A stretch of 64,000 nucleotides of DNA. It comes from Clostridia bacterium (GTDB lineage: Bacteria; Bacillota; Clostridia; Oscillospirales; Acutalibacteraceae). This document shows, in pieces, positions 46,575-56,100 of the stretch. The notes under the pieces are model-generated. The model had not been told where the DNA came from, made no database searches, and saw only the letters and a list, made by a program, of their open reading frames with translations. The position numbers and the translations under genes were made by a program. Numbering within the stretch: the first letter of the stretch is position 1; each line of letters starts with the position of its first letter. Location: the NCBI GenBank assembly GCA_024404115.1, contig JAKSQM010000003.1, positions 124,001 through 188,000 on the forward strand, given 5' to 3'.

Positions 46575-48578
46575 ATGGATAAATTTTTTAATCATATCGT
46601 CCACGGCGGGGATTACAACCCCGACCAGTGGATTAAAACAAAAGAAGTATGGGACGAAGATATGCGCCTTATGAAGCTGGCACACATCAACTCCGCCACA
46701 ATCAACATTTTTTCATGGGCAATGCTCGAACCGCAGGAGGGTGTCTATAACTTCCAGTGGCTTGACGAAATTATGGATAAGCTCTACGAAAACGGCATTG
46801 ATGTTATTCTTGCCACTCCCTCAGGTGCAAGACCCCCTTGGATGGCACAGAAATATCCCGAAGTTCTCCGTGTGGAAGAAAACGGAATCAGAAACGAATT
46901 TGGCGTAAGGCACAATCACTGCCTTACTTCGCCGATCTACCGCCAAAAGGTAAGAGAAATTAACCGAAAGCTTGCCGAACGCTACAAAAATCACCCTGCC
47001 CTTAAAATGTGGCATATTTCAAATGAATACAGCAGTGAATGTCATTGCGAGCTTTGTCAGGAGGCTTTCAGAAGCTGGGTCAAGGATTATTACAACGGTT
47101 CACTTGACGACCTTAACGAAAGATGGTGGAATGGCTTCTGGAGCCACACCCTCACCGATTGGAGTCAGATCAGCTCACCAAAATCAAGAGGCGAAAACCA
47201 TGTTTCTGCCCTCAAGCTTTGCTGGAAACGCTTTGTAACCGACAACCACATTTCTTTTTATGAAAACGAAATCGCTCCTTTGAGAGAGATTACACCCACC
47301 ATCCCCATAACCACCAACTTTATGAGAATGTATTCGGGCATAAATTATCAGAAATTCGCAAAGCATGTTGACCTCATTGCGTGGGATAATTACCCGTTTT
47401 GGGATGAGGACGATACAGAAAAAATCGCAGTTGGCACAGCATTCTGCCACGATGTGAATCGCTCATTGCGTGGCGGTCAGCCATTCTTTATGATGGAAAG
47501 CACACCCTCAAATGCAAACTGGCACCCTGTGAATAAGCTCCACAAGCCAAACACACTGGGTCTTACCTCAATTCAGGCAATTGCCCACGGTGCAGACAGT
47601 GTGCAGTATTTCCAGTGGAGAAAATCCCGTGGCGGACACGAAAAATATCACGGCGCAGTTGTTGACCATTGCGGACACGAAAACACAAGGGTTTTCAAAG
47701 AGGTTGCAGACCTTGGCGAAACTCTCGAAAAGCTCAGCAGCGTGGTTGGCGAAAGGTGCGAAAGCAAGGTTGCCGTTATCTGCGATTGGGAAAATATGTG
47801 GGCAACAGAGTATTTCTGCGGATACAACAACCTTCACAGGGATTATGTTGATGAGTGCATCAAATGGTATAAGCCTTTCTGGAAGCGTGGCATCCCCGTT
47901 GATGTAATTTCAATGAATGATGATTTTAAGAAATATGACCTCGTTCTTGCTCCCTTTATGTATATGATAAATAACGATACCGAGGGCAAAATCAAGAACT
48001 TCGTTGAAAACGGCGGTCAGTTTGTTATGACCTATTTAAGTGCCGTTGCAGATACTGACGACCGTTGCTTCTTTGGTGGACTTCCCTCCAACAGCCTTAA
48101 AGATGTTTTTGGCATCTGGTGCGAAGAAACAGACTCACTTCTTGAAAATTCCAATAACAAAGCCACATTTAACGGCAAAGAATATGATGTAAATGTTGTG
48201 TGCGATATTATCCACGCAAACACCGCCAAGGTGCTTGGTACATACGAAAGTGATTTCTATAAGGGTGAGCCGTCTGTAACTGTCAATAGCTGCGGCAAGG
48301 GCAAGGCATATTATGCCGCATTCAGAAATGATGGCGATTTCACAGACGATTTCTGCAAAATGCTCATTGATGATATGGGCGTTTCAAGTGATGCAGATTT
48401 CGCTATCCCCAACGGCGTTGCAGCTAAAAAGAGAGGGGACTATACATTTATAATGAACTTCTCTGACGAAGAACGCACCGTTGACCTCGCAGGCGAATAC
48501 GAAAATATCCTCACAGGCGAAAAATCAGCAGATAAAATCCACCTCCCCGTTCGTGGCTATGCGGTGGTTAAAAAATAA
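46575..48578 (+). CDS. Beta-galactosidase (GH42)
   Basis: This 667-residue GH42 enzyme begins GGDYNPDQW at residues 11-19. The acid/base Glu is in MWHISNEYSSEC and the nucleophile Glu in FFMMESTPSNANW. The CHCELC-type cysteines of the GH42 zinc site appear as C-x-C-x2-C after the acid/base. A trimerisation and glutamine-amidotransferase-like domain follows (about 400-590), then a small beta domain. No signal peptide is present. It acts on galactosides or arabinogalactan pieces inside the cell. It is the last gene of the operon. Confidence 0.93.
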   Translation: MDKFFNHIVHGGDYNPDQWIKTKEVWDEDMRLMKLAHINSATINIFSWAMLEPQEGVYNFQWLDEIMDKLYENGIDVILATPSGARPPWMAQKYPEVLRVEENGIRNEFGVRHNHCLTSPIYRQKVREINRKLAERYKNHPALKMWHISNEYSSECHCELCQEAFRSWVKDYYNGSLDDLNERWWNGFWSHTLTDWSQISSPKSRGENHVSALKLCWKRFVTDNHISFYENEIAPLREITPTIPITTNFMRMYSGINYQKFAKHVDLIAWDNYPFWDEDDTEKIAVGTAFCHDVNRSLRGGQPFFMMESTPSNANWHPVNKLHKPNTLGLTSIQAIAHGADSVQYFQWRKSRGGHEKYHGAVVDHCGHENTRVFKEVADLGETLEKLSSVVGERCESKVAVICDWENMWATEYFCGYNNLHRDYVDECIKWYKPFWKRGIPVDVISMNDDFKKYDLVLAPFMYMINNDTEGKIKNFVENGGQFVMTYLSAVADTDDRCFFGGLPSNSLKDVFGIWCEETDSLLENSNNKATFNGKEYDVNVVCDIIHANTAKVLGTYESDFYKGEPSVTVNSCGKGKAYYAAFRNDGDFTDDFCKMLIDDMGVSSDADFAIPNGVAAKKRGDYTFIMNFSDEERTVDLAGEYENILTGEKSADKIHLPVRGYAVVKK

Positions 48579-48603
48579 ATACCATTCTCCTACGTTTTAA
48601 TTT

Positions 48604-48673
48604 GTGCAATTTATTCCGTTATTGTGCATATCATTCCGTTTTTATTGACTATCAGCTTTTTAAGATGTATATT
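48604..48673 (+). promoter_or_regulatory. LytTR promoter with two direct repeats
   Basis: TTGACT (48645-48650), 17 bp, TATATT (48668-48673). Just upstream two direct repeats with a 20-bp period read GTGCA-N5-ATTCCGTT (48604-48620 and 48624-48640). Their TCCGTT cores resemble the LytTR-family half-site (roughly WMMGTTN-R), whose tandem copies are normally 20-22 bp apart. Binding by the encoded LytTR protein is inferred. Confidence 0.65.
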
Positions 48674-48693
48674 AGTTTACGGGAGGTGCCAAT

Positions 48694-49140
48694 ATGAGAA
48701 TAAAGTTAAAACTGAATCCCGACAGGGTGGAAGCCACACGCAATGAACTTACAGCGTTGGGGATTGAAATCAGCGAAACCGCAGATTTGATTCTGACAGA
48801 AGAAAATTATAACGAAGGCAAGCTTCTCTGCCGTAAAGATGATGACCGTTTTCTTGTATCAATCGAAGATATTATTTATATTGAAACACTGGGCAAGGAT
48901 GTTTTTGTTTACACAGAAAACGACAGGTATTCCACGGCTGTGCGCCTGTATGTATTGGAAAGAACCCTCCCTGCTGAAAAGTTTATACGAATCAGCAATT
49001 CTGTGATTATAAACCGAAATGCCATAAAAAAGATTCGACCTGCATTAAGTCAGAAGTTTTATCTGACACTTAAAAATGATGCTGTTGTTGATGTTACCCG
49101 TTCATACTATATCCGTTTCAAGGATTATTATGGCATATGA
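48694..49140 (+). CDS. LytTR-domain DNA-binding transcriptional regulator
   Basis: This 148-residue protein has a small N-terminal part (1-45) of unknown role and a LytTR DNA-binding domain (50-148): DIIYIETLGKDVFVYT, LYVLERTLPAEKFIRISNSVIINRNAIKKI and LTLKNDAVVDVTRSY. It lacks a receiver domain, so it is controlled otherwise, typically by a membrane partner. The next gene, 12 bp away, encodes a two-helix membrane protein, matching the LytTR/membrane inhibitor pairs of Firmicutes (known partners are often DUF3021; this one is not). It probably regulates its own promoter. Confidence 0.92.
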   Translation: MRIKLKLNPDRVEATRNELTALGIEISETADLILTEENYNEGKLLCRKDDDRFLVSIEDIIYIETLGKDVFVYTENDRYSTAVRLYVLERTLPAEKFIRISNSVIINRNAIKKIRPALSQKFYLTLKNDAVVDVTRSYYIRFKDYYGI

Positions 49141-49152
49141 GGAGGTAAAGAA

Positions 49153-49917
49153 ATGTTCAATATTTCAAGAATTATTTTTCTGATTGCGATTGTTGCGGTG
49201 CTTGTGGTGGCTGTGTATTACATTTTCTATTCCCGCCGTATCAATGCAAAAATTGCAAAGGGAGAAATTGAGGGAAGACGCTTAATTGATATTCCCAGTG
49301 TGGTTTGTTCGGTGATTATCGTTGCTTTGATAGCTTACGGTGTGATTGTTACCGCTGCTTTAATGACAAAAGAAAAGCAGCCTGTTACAGAAAATCGAAA
49401 TAGTTTTTCTGTCATTGATTTGTCAGACTATACTTATAGTGCCTATAATGGCAATCTTGTTGATAAAGACGCTTCGTATGCCAAAAGCTATTCAAAAGAA
49501 AGCAATGATGGCTATGAGAAAAGCGTTTCACAGGATGGAGATTTTACTTTCACCGTATTCACCCGAACAGGTGTTCACGATAATTATCACCCCGATTTCT
49601 TCTGCTTTATAGATTACACTGGCAAAAAGTCCTCAGAGCTTTCCATGTATGAGTCATACGGATTTTCAAATTCTCCTACAAAAGACAGCGGCGGTGAAGT
49701 GGGCTCAGGCGGCGGCTATATTAAAGATAGCTCTCTTGTAATAGGGAATATAAATGATGACGATTCCTTTAAGATTACTTTGTCGCTTCTTGACGGCAAG
49801 GGAGAAGAAGAGTATTTTGAAGCCGACAGCAAAGCTTATAAAGAAGATAAGGGCAATTTCCCATCCGCAGCGGATTATGCTTTATCAAAAAGCAGTGTTG
49901 TAATTACTGTGAAATGA
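49153..49917 (+). CDS. Membrane protein partner of the LytTR regulator
   Basis: This 254-residue protein has two membrane helices (about 5-25 and 47-70) joined by a short basic loop (RRINAKIAKGEIEGRRL), then an extracytoplasmic domain of about 175 residues rich in Ser, Asp and Tyr with no Cys pair. No enzyme motif is visible. By position it is the candidate sensor or inhibitor that holds the LytTR protein. It is not like DUF3021 in sequence or layout, so the pairing would be of a different type. AGGAGG lies upstream. Confidence 0.78.
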   Translation: MFNISRIIFLIAIVAVLVVAVYYIFYSRRINAKIAKGEIEGRRLIDIPSVVCSVIIVALIAYGVIVTAALMTKEKQPVTENRNSFSVIDLSDYTYSAYNGNLVDKDASYAKSYSKESNDGYEKSVSQDGDFTFTVFTRTGVHDNYHPDFFCFIDYTGKKSSELSMYESYGFSNSPTKDSGGEVGSGGGYIKDSSLVIGNINDDDSFKITLSLLDGKGEEEYFEADSKAYKEDKGNFPSAADYALSKSSVVITVK

Positions 49918-49986
49918 ATTGAAACACATATTCTATTTGTGTATATAAAAATCAAGGCATTGATAAATCAGAAATTGTCAATATAA

Positions 49987-50083
49987 AGCCTCCCTTGGGG
50001 GAGGTGGCAAAATCTTTGATTTTGACGGTGGGGGTAACCCCCTCAGTCTGCTCCGCAGACAGCTCCCCGAAGGGGCGCCTTTG
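49987..50083. repeat. Intergenic repeat element, copy 2
   Basis: GCCTCCCTTGGGGGAGG, AAAATC/GATTTT, GGGGGT/ACCCCC, GTCTG-CTCC-GCAGAC and GCTCCCC-GAA-GGGGC follow one another as nested palindromes. The first part aligns with copy 1 at 28413. It holds no gene. Both copies are intergenic, as expected of a mobile MITE-like family. Confidence 0.65.
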
Positions 50084-50112
50084 TTTCTGCAAATCTTAAT
50101 TATCAAAACAAA

Positions 50113-50149
50113 ACACCTGCTGAAAGAGTGCGTTTCTTTCAGCAGGTGT
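50113..50149 (-). terminator. Terminator of rhaA
   Basis: Perfect 15-bp stem ACACCTGCTGAAAGA/TCTTTCAGCAGGTGT, then TTTGTTTTG on the minus strand. Confidence 0.9.
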
Positions 50150-50166
50150 TATTTTATATATAATGT

Positions 50167-51414
50167 TTATCTTTTCAGCAGAACGTCATTTTCGTATGCT
50201 TTGATTTCATCATACCAGCTTTCGTCAGCTGTGATGTTCTGACGGGCGCAGAACTCTGCCCAAACATCAGCATAAGGATAGAATTTATACTCTTCGCTCA
50301 GTGCAAGAACCTTTGTGAAGTCAGCCTCATCCTGTGCCTTTTTAAGCTCCTCATAGGGGATAAGCATTGCGCAGAGAAGAGCTTTTCTCAGGTTTCTTGA
50401 ACCGATTACCCAAGCGGCAATTCTGTTGATTGAAGCATCAAAATAGTCAAGCGCAATAAACACCTTGTCAAGTGCATCACAGCGGATAATCTCTTTTGCA
50501 ATTTCCTTTGTTTCGTCATCAAAAATTACAACATGGTCGCTGTCCCAACGAACAGGGCGGGTAACATGAAGTGCAATCTTCTCATTAAAAAGAAGCAAAG
50601 AGGGGATTTTATCTGAAACGACCTCTGTGGGGTGGTAATGACCGTTATCCATAAGGGGAGTGATGCCCTTGTAATCTGAATATGAAAGGCAGAATTCAGC
50701 AGAACCAACAGTGTATGACTCAAGACCGATGCCGAAAACCTTTGACTCGAGTGTAACATAAACCTTGCTCTTGTCATAAGGCTCTGCAAGAATCTCGTCA
50801 AGTGATTTCTTAAATCTTGCTCTTGGTGCAAGGCGGTCAGCAGGAATATCCTTGTATCCGTCGGGAATCCAGAAGTTGATAACGCAGGGGATGCCTGTTT
50901 CTGTTGCAAAATATTCAGCAATCTTTATGCAGGCTTTGCCGTGGCGAACCCAGAATGCACGAACCTCTTCGTCGGGTGAAGAAAGTGTAAGGTTATCCTT
51001 AACCATTGCGTGTGAAAAGAATGTGGGGTTAAAGTCAATGCCCATTCCACGCTCTTTTGCAAAGTCAACCCATTTTTTGAAGTGCTTTGGCTCAAGAGCA
51101 TCTCTGTCTGCAAATTCGCCATCCTCAAAAATAGCGTAGCTTGCGTGAAGATTCAGCTTGTTTTTGCCCGGCATAAAAGAAAATGCCTTGTCAAGGTCAG
51201 CCATAAGCTCTGCGGGGCTTGTTGCCTTGCCTGGGTAGTTGCCGGTTGTCTGGATTCCGCCAGAAAGTGCCTCACGGCTGTCAAATCCTGTAACATCATC
51301 GCCCTGCCAGCAGTGAAGTGAAACAGTAACATCACTGAGCTTTTTTATAACTTCTTCTGTGTCAATGCCGATTTTGGCATACATATCTTTTGCGTATTCG
51401 TAACGGTTGCTCAT
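50167..51414 (-). CDS. rhaA: L-rhamnose isomerase
   Basis: This 415-residue TIM-barrel metalloenzyme converts L-rhamnose to L-rhamnulose. The family begins with the substrate stretch SLHCWQGDDVTGF, then GGIQTTGNYPG, INFWIPDG-KD, and the metal ligands Glu, Asp and His in LESK, LMDNGHYHPTE and HVTRPVRWDSDHV. Length and order fit RhaA. The kinase and aldolase (rhaB, rhaD) are not in the window. The ATG has AAGGAG, and the BMP-family gene upstream ends at a terminator only about 20 bp before it, so its transcription must depend on read-through or on a promoter I cannot see. Confidence 0.96.
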   Translation of the reverse strand: MSNRYEYAKDMYAKIGIDTEEVIKKLSDVTVSLHCWQGDDVTGFDSREALSGGIQTTGNYPGKATSPAELMADLDKAFSFMPGKNKLNLHASYAIFEDGEFADRDALEPKHFKKWVDFAKERGMGIDFNPTFFSHAMVKDNLTLSSPDEEVRAFWVRHGKACIKIAEYFATETGIPCVINFWIPDGYKDIPADRLAPRARFKKSLDEILAEPYDKSKVYVTLESKVFGIGLESYTVGSAEFCLSYSDYKGITPLMDNGHYHPTEVVSDKIPSLLLFNEKIALHVTRPVRWDSDHVVIFDDETKEIAKEIIRCDALDKVFIALDYFDASINRIAAWVIGSRNLRKALLCAMLIPYEELKKAQDEADFTKVLALSEEYKFYPYADVWAEFCARQNITADESWYDEIKAYENDVLLKR

Positions 51415-51435
51415 AATATAAACTCCTTTTAATTA

Positions 51436-51463
51436 AAAATGCCCCGTTTGACAGGGGCATTTT
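51436..51463 (-). terminator. Terminator between the BMP gene and rhaA
   Basis: AAAATGCCCC/GGGGCATTTT with a GTTTGACA loop. The T-run TTTTTAATT follows on the minus strand, immediately before the rhaA ribosome site. Confidence 0.82.
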
Positions 51464-51483
51464 GTTATTTTGTTTTGATTTGA

Positions 51484-52512
51484 TTAAAGAACAGTAACGT
51501 TTGAAGCAAGCTTCTCTGAATCAACCTTGATTGAGTCGCCCTTGAGGAACTTATCCTTCTGAGCGTCAACAGCTGACTTAACTTTTTCATCTGTTGAGGG
51601 GAATACATCAAACACGCCGTCTTTAATGCCCCATGTGTATTTAGCAAGGTCTGCAAAGCTTTCGTTAACAGTGTTAAGAACAATCTTTGTGTAAAGGTAA
51701 TCAAAGTTGTATGCTGTGCCTGTAACAAATTCGTTGCCGTCTTTGCCAATCTTGTTAACTGTCATAGCAGATGCCATTGATTCGGGAACAGTGAAGAATT
51801 TTTCGCCTGTTTCTTCATCCTTAACATAGTTTGTTGAATATACAACATCACAGCCCTTTTCAGTTGCCTTGTCGATACCAGCCTTAACATCCTCTGTTGA
51901 TGTAAGGAAAATCTTAGCGTCAGATTTAACGCTCTTTGCACCCTCAGCGAATGCGTTGATGTCAGCGTTGAATACTGTGCCGTATGTCATATCTGCAACA
52001 TAAGCGATTTTGCCTGATTCTGTTGAAAGACCAGCTGCGATACCTGCAAGATATTCAGCCTCATACTTGCCTATATTAAGGATAGCAAGGTTATCTTTAA
52101 CAGAGCCCTCTTTTGCAACATCGCCGGGGCAAACAAAGAAGATGTTGCTGTTTTCTGCAGCGTACTTTGCAAACTCGTTTGCATATGAGGGGTCAACGCC
52201 AACGATAAGGCGGCAGCCTCTTGCAATAAGGTCTGCAATTGCAGTTTCCATTTTCTTGGCATCGCCTGCGGTAACATCTTTTTCAATTGTTACCTGACCG
52301 TCGCCAGCGCCTGCAAGCTTGTAGGCTGATTTGAACTGTTCGTACTGAAGAGCTGAATATGCGTCTTCGTCAACATCACCTGTTGCAATAAAGCCGATAT
52401 TGATTGTGCCTATATCAAGCATTGCTTCAGCCTCTTCGTTGCTACAGGCTGCGAAGCAGAGTATCATGGCAATCACAAGAAATATAGCGGTTAATTTTTT
52501 TGCAAGATTCAT
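51484..52512 (-). CDS. BMP-family (PnrA-like) substrate-binding lipoprotein
   Basis: This 342-residue protein has a lipobox FAAC, so it is lipid-anchored outside the membrane. The family (PF02608) reads IGFIATGDVDEDAYSALQYEQF, CRLIVGVDPSYANEFAKYAAEN and YLAGIAAGLSTESGKIAYVADM. Known members bind nucleosides for ABC import. No permease or ATPase is near, and it precedes rhaA in the same direction, so a sugar ligand is worth considering. It has a good promoter and an AGGAGG site. Confidence 0.9.
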   Translation of the reverse strand: MNLAKKLTAIFLVIAMILCFAACSNEEAEAMLDIGTINIGFIATGDVDEDAYSALQYEQFKSAYKLAGAGDGQVTIEKDVTAGDAKKMETAIADLIARGCRLIVGVDPSYANEFAKYAAENSNIFFVCPGDVAKEGSVKDNLAILNIGKYEAEYLAGIAAGLSTESGKIAYVADMTYGTVFNADINAFAEGAKSVKSDAKIFLTSTEDVKAGIDKATEKGCDVVYSTNYVKDEETGEKFFTVPESMASAMTVNKIGKDGNEFVTGTAYNFDYLYTKIVLNTVNESFADLAKYTWGIKDGVFDVFPSTDEKVKSAVDAQKDKFLKGDSIKVDSEKLASNVTVL

Positions 52513-52545
52513 AAATCTTACCTCCTGAAGGAAGATATAGGTTAA

Positions 52546-52593
52546 GTCCGTGGACTACCTTTAAATTATAGTTGAAATCTTTGTGAAAATCAA
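52546..52593 (-). promoter_or_regulatory. Promoter and palindrome of the BMP gene
   Basis: On the minus strand TTGATT (52588-52593), 17 bp, TATAAT (52565-52570). Near the expected start site is the palindrome AGTCC-GT-GGACT (52546-52557), a possible operator. Confidence 0.7.
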
Positions 52594-52833
52594 GCATTTT
52601 TATCATATTTTATATATTTTAGCAAAAGTTTAGAAAATAAACACGGTGTTATGTATATATATAATAAATGTATAAGAAAAATCGGTCAAGCAATATGCCT
52701 TTACACCTCTTTTTAAATGTGAAGTAAAACTGCTTTACAATACACAAAATTATTATGTGTACAAAAACAGGGGCGTTTTATGTGTAAACTGCACAAATCT
52801 TGTTTTTGGGGTATATTTCTTTGCATTTTTTTA

Positions 52834-52862
52834 TTGACAAAAGCCCTGCGGTAGAGTATATT
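52834..52862 (+). promoter_or_regulatory. Promoter of the dockerin/FIVAR locus
   Basis: TTGACA (52834-52839), 17 bp, TATATT (52857-52862). The first gene starts only at 53168, leaving a leader of about 300 nt. Confidence 0.8.
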
Positions 52863-52868
52863 TAAAAT

Positions 52869-53149
52869 AACCATAGTAATGGTGTAATTGGACTCGTGCG
52901 CCCTGATGTGTCTACTGGAGCGCTGAGCCGTTTCACCATCCTGAAAATCAGGGGATTTTGGTAGATGCTCTGCCTCATGGCGGTAGTGCTGAACGGTGCG
53001 ATTTACATACTTATCAATAAGCGCATTATTGATGTGTTAATTGCCTCGCCCGCAAGGTACCTTAGCCTGTTGAGCAGACTTCATCGTAATCACGCTGCGA
53101 TGTAAAATTTTGCGTGAATCGTATGGTATTTTTAATACCAAATATTTAT
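52869..53149 (+). ncRNA. Structured 5' leader, candidate regulatory RNA
   Basis: Nested helices are visible. ATGGTG (52879) pairs with CACCAT (52934), GG-A-CTC (52890) with GAGCC (52925), and GCGCCC (52898) with GG-A-GCGC (52917). Further hairpins are CCTGA/TCAGG (52940), CTGCC/GGCGG (about 52970), TGCG/CGCA (52997/53022) enclosing CTTAT/ATAAG (53010), and CATCG/CGATG (53082/53098). The known riboswitch consensus strings I can recall (T-box AGGGTGG, c-di-GMP, cobalamin, glycine, lysine) are absent. A 46-codon frame (52965-53105) also lies inside. The function is not known. Confidence 0.5.
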
Positions 53150-53167
53150 GGAGGTGTATCCAATAAT

Positions 53168-56100
53168 ATGAGACAGTTCAAAAAATTGTTAAGCGTCATT
53201 TTGGCGGTTATCATGGTATTCTCATCTGTTTCAGTTCTTGCAAGTGCATACGGTACTGCATGGAAAGATTCTGGTATCAAAACAAGCCAGTACAACACCA
53301 TCGACGTACCTACTCTTACAACAGAGCAGTATGCAACAGCAGCACTTGATGAAGTTGACCGTATGCTCGATGTTGAACAGATTATGTTAACAAAAGACGA
53401 TATCTTCGTTGGTGACCTTGATGTTACATCAGTTAACGCAGCTCTCGACAGTGTTAATACCATCCTCAATGGTTCTCTCTGGACTCAGTTTAAGAACATG
53501 CTTGGTGATTTACAGAACCTTAATATCAGTGCTCTTACAGTCCGCAGATCCAACGGCGGCAGTGATGTTGCAGTTATCAACTCACTCCTCAAATTCCTCT
53601 ATGACAACAAAGGTCTTCTTTCAGGTTTCGTAAAGGGCGAAATTGACCTCGGTTCAATCGTTGCTCAGTTCGTTGACCTCAGCGACTTTGAAGTTCCTGG
53701 CCTTCTTAAAGGAATGCTTTATGAAGCAGCATACAACACAGATGCTCCTGATAAAGTAACACAGACAGTAGACACAATGGCACAGGATCTTATCGATGCG
53801 CTTGTAGTAACAGGCTATAACGGAGATGAGCCGCTTCTTCCCGAACTTGCTGGTCATACCAACATTTCAAACGGCTCAATGCTTACATTCATTGATGACG
53901 CACTCAAGATTCTCTACAATGACCTTCTTGTTCCCCGTGCAAATCGTTTATGGATTGATGACATCAATGAGCTCCTCGCTGACTATTCTGATGAGATTTC
54001 AAAGTATCAGACATACTTCAATCTTACAGACGACGGCAAGGTAAACTTCCAGTTCCAGCCTTACAACTTCGATAACAGCAAGCTTGTTCTTGAGCAGCTC
54101 AATGACGTTCTTGCTTCAATCATCAACCTTGCTCTTTCTCCCAACCTTGACTTCAAGTGGGAAAAAGGCGACAACTCAATGATCGTTAAGAACATCATCA
54201 CTATCGGCAGAGAAGTTCTTTCTGCAACAGGTCGTGATTTCTTCGCATCATATGTTGAGATTTATGACAAAGCTAAGCTCGACACAATGACAGACATGCA
54301 GGTTGTAGCTTATGTTGCTCGTACAATCCTCAACTCTTCAATCGAAGGCGTTTGGATCCCCAACACAGCTGATAACCTTGTTAAAGTTGGTTCTTACCTT
54401 GTTAAGGATCTCATGGCAACTCAGCTTCCCGAGAGAGATTATTCAAGCGAAACAGCATACCCTGTAGATGATATAAACACTGTTTATACTATCCTTTCAG
54501 ATTTCGGTATCAAAGCTCTTAACGAGAACCCCGGCCTTAACCTTGAATATGGTATTGGCATTGACGCTCTTGCAAAAGCAGGCGCAAACTGGGTAATCAA
54601 TAAGTACGGCGGACTTCTTTCAGGTATCAACCTCAGCACAGCTGATTCTGGTTGGGCTAACCTTGATAAGATCATCTTCAGAATTATCGATAAGAGCTGG
54701 TTTGATGCATCAGCTTTCGGCGGTAATGTAACAACCGAAAAGCTCGTTAAAGATGTTCTCGTTAAAAACATCCTTGACCTCAAATTTGAGAATCTTATTG
54801 ATCTCCTTTGCAATAAGAGCTCTTCTTCAGAATTTGTTGCTTCTTCACCCAAGCAGCTTATTCTCAACATCGTTACAAGAGTTCTCAACACTGTATTCCC
54901 TGGCCTTCTTAAGACTGGTATGACTACACTTGAAGAAATCATCACAGCTCAGAACCTTGGCAACACAGTTGACGCTCTCTTCTCAGATCTTTACAACAGC
55001 AGAGCAACACTCGTTCCCGCTGTTCTTCCTCTTGTTTGTGATATCCTTGACCTCACAACAGAAGAAACATTCAAGAAGCCCACATTCTCAGTTGACAAGT
55101 TCTACTATCGTTCAGGTGCTATCAACGAGAGCTTCACAATCACAAACGGTTCTTATGGTATCAACACTGGTTACACAGATCCTGTAACTGGTCAGTTCCA
55201 TCAGGACTCACTCTTCAAGATTAAGCTTGAAGATGTTACAATGGATGTTTACAGAACAGGTACTACAACTAAGATGACTGGCTTCACAGTTAAAATGCCT
55301 GAAAACCGTGTTATAAACGGCGGCGAAAAGGTTAAGGTTAACTTCAGCGGTTCAGTTAATGCTATTCTTGATGTTATCTTCACAATCAAGTATAATGTAA
55401 TCAAAGAGGACGGTCAGAATCTTACAAGTGCTCCTCTTACAGCTCGTATTTATACTTGCTTCTCAGGCACAAACTCAGATGATGCTATTGAATGGACATC
55501 AACATCAGGTGCTGTTCAGGGTGCTGGTGGTCTTAAGAACCTCTTCATCACAAGCCCCAAGGGTCTTGATGACCTTGAATTTAAGGTAAGAAATAAGACT
55601 GGTGCTGATAATACTCTTACAGCAACATTCACAAGTGCGACAAATGATGCAAGAAATATTTCTTTCGTTATTGCAAATCCCGAGACAAAGACAGTTCTTA
55701 AAGACGGTACTGCAATTCTTAAGCCCCTTGCTCTTGACGGATACGAGGGAACAGAGGCTCAGGATTTAGAGGCATTCACCGCTAACGGATATAAACAGTA
55801 TCAGTTAAAGACTGCTCCTACAATAGGTTCAGCTAAAGCAACAGCTATTACAAGCTACATCAACCTTTATAAGGACTATGGTCTTATCGACCTCTTTACA
55901 AAGGAAGTTAATGCTCAGCGTCAGGCATCTGACTATGATGCAACAGCTTACAACGCATATCTTACAGCTATGCAGCAGGCAGCATCTGTTGTTTTAACAA
56001 AGAAGACTGCTGCAACATACTGCGCAGCTACAGGTGTTGCAAAGAACTTCAAGGGATACGCAGAAGCTCTTGAAACAGCAGTTGAAAACCTTGAAGCAAC

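Noticed and set aside
52869..53149. Leader as T-box, c-di-GMP, cobalamin, glycine or lysine riboswitch
   Set aside because: None of the core strings of these families that I know is present. A covariance search is needed before any name is given.
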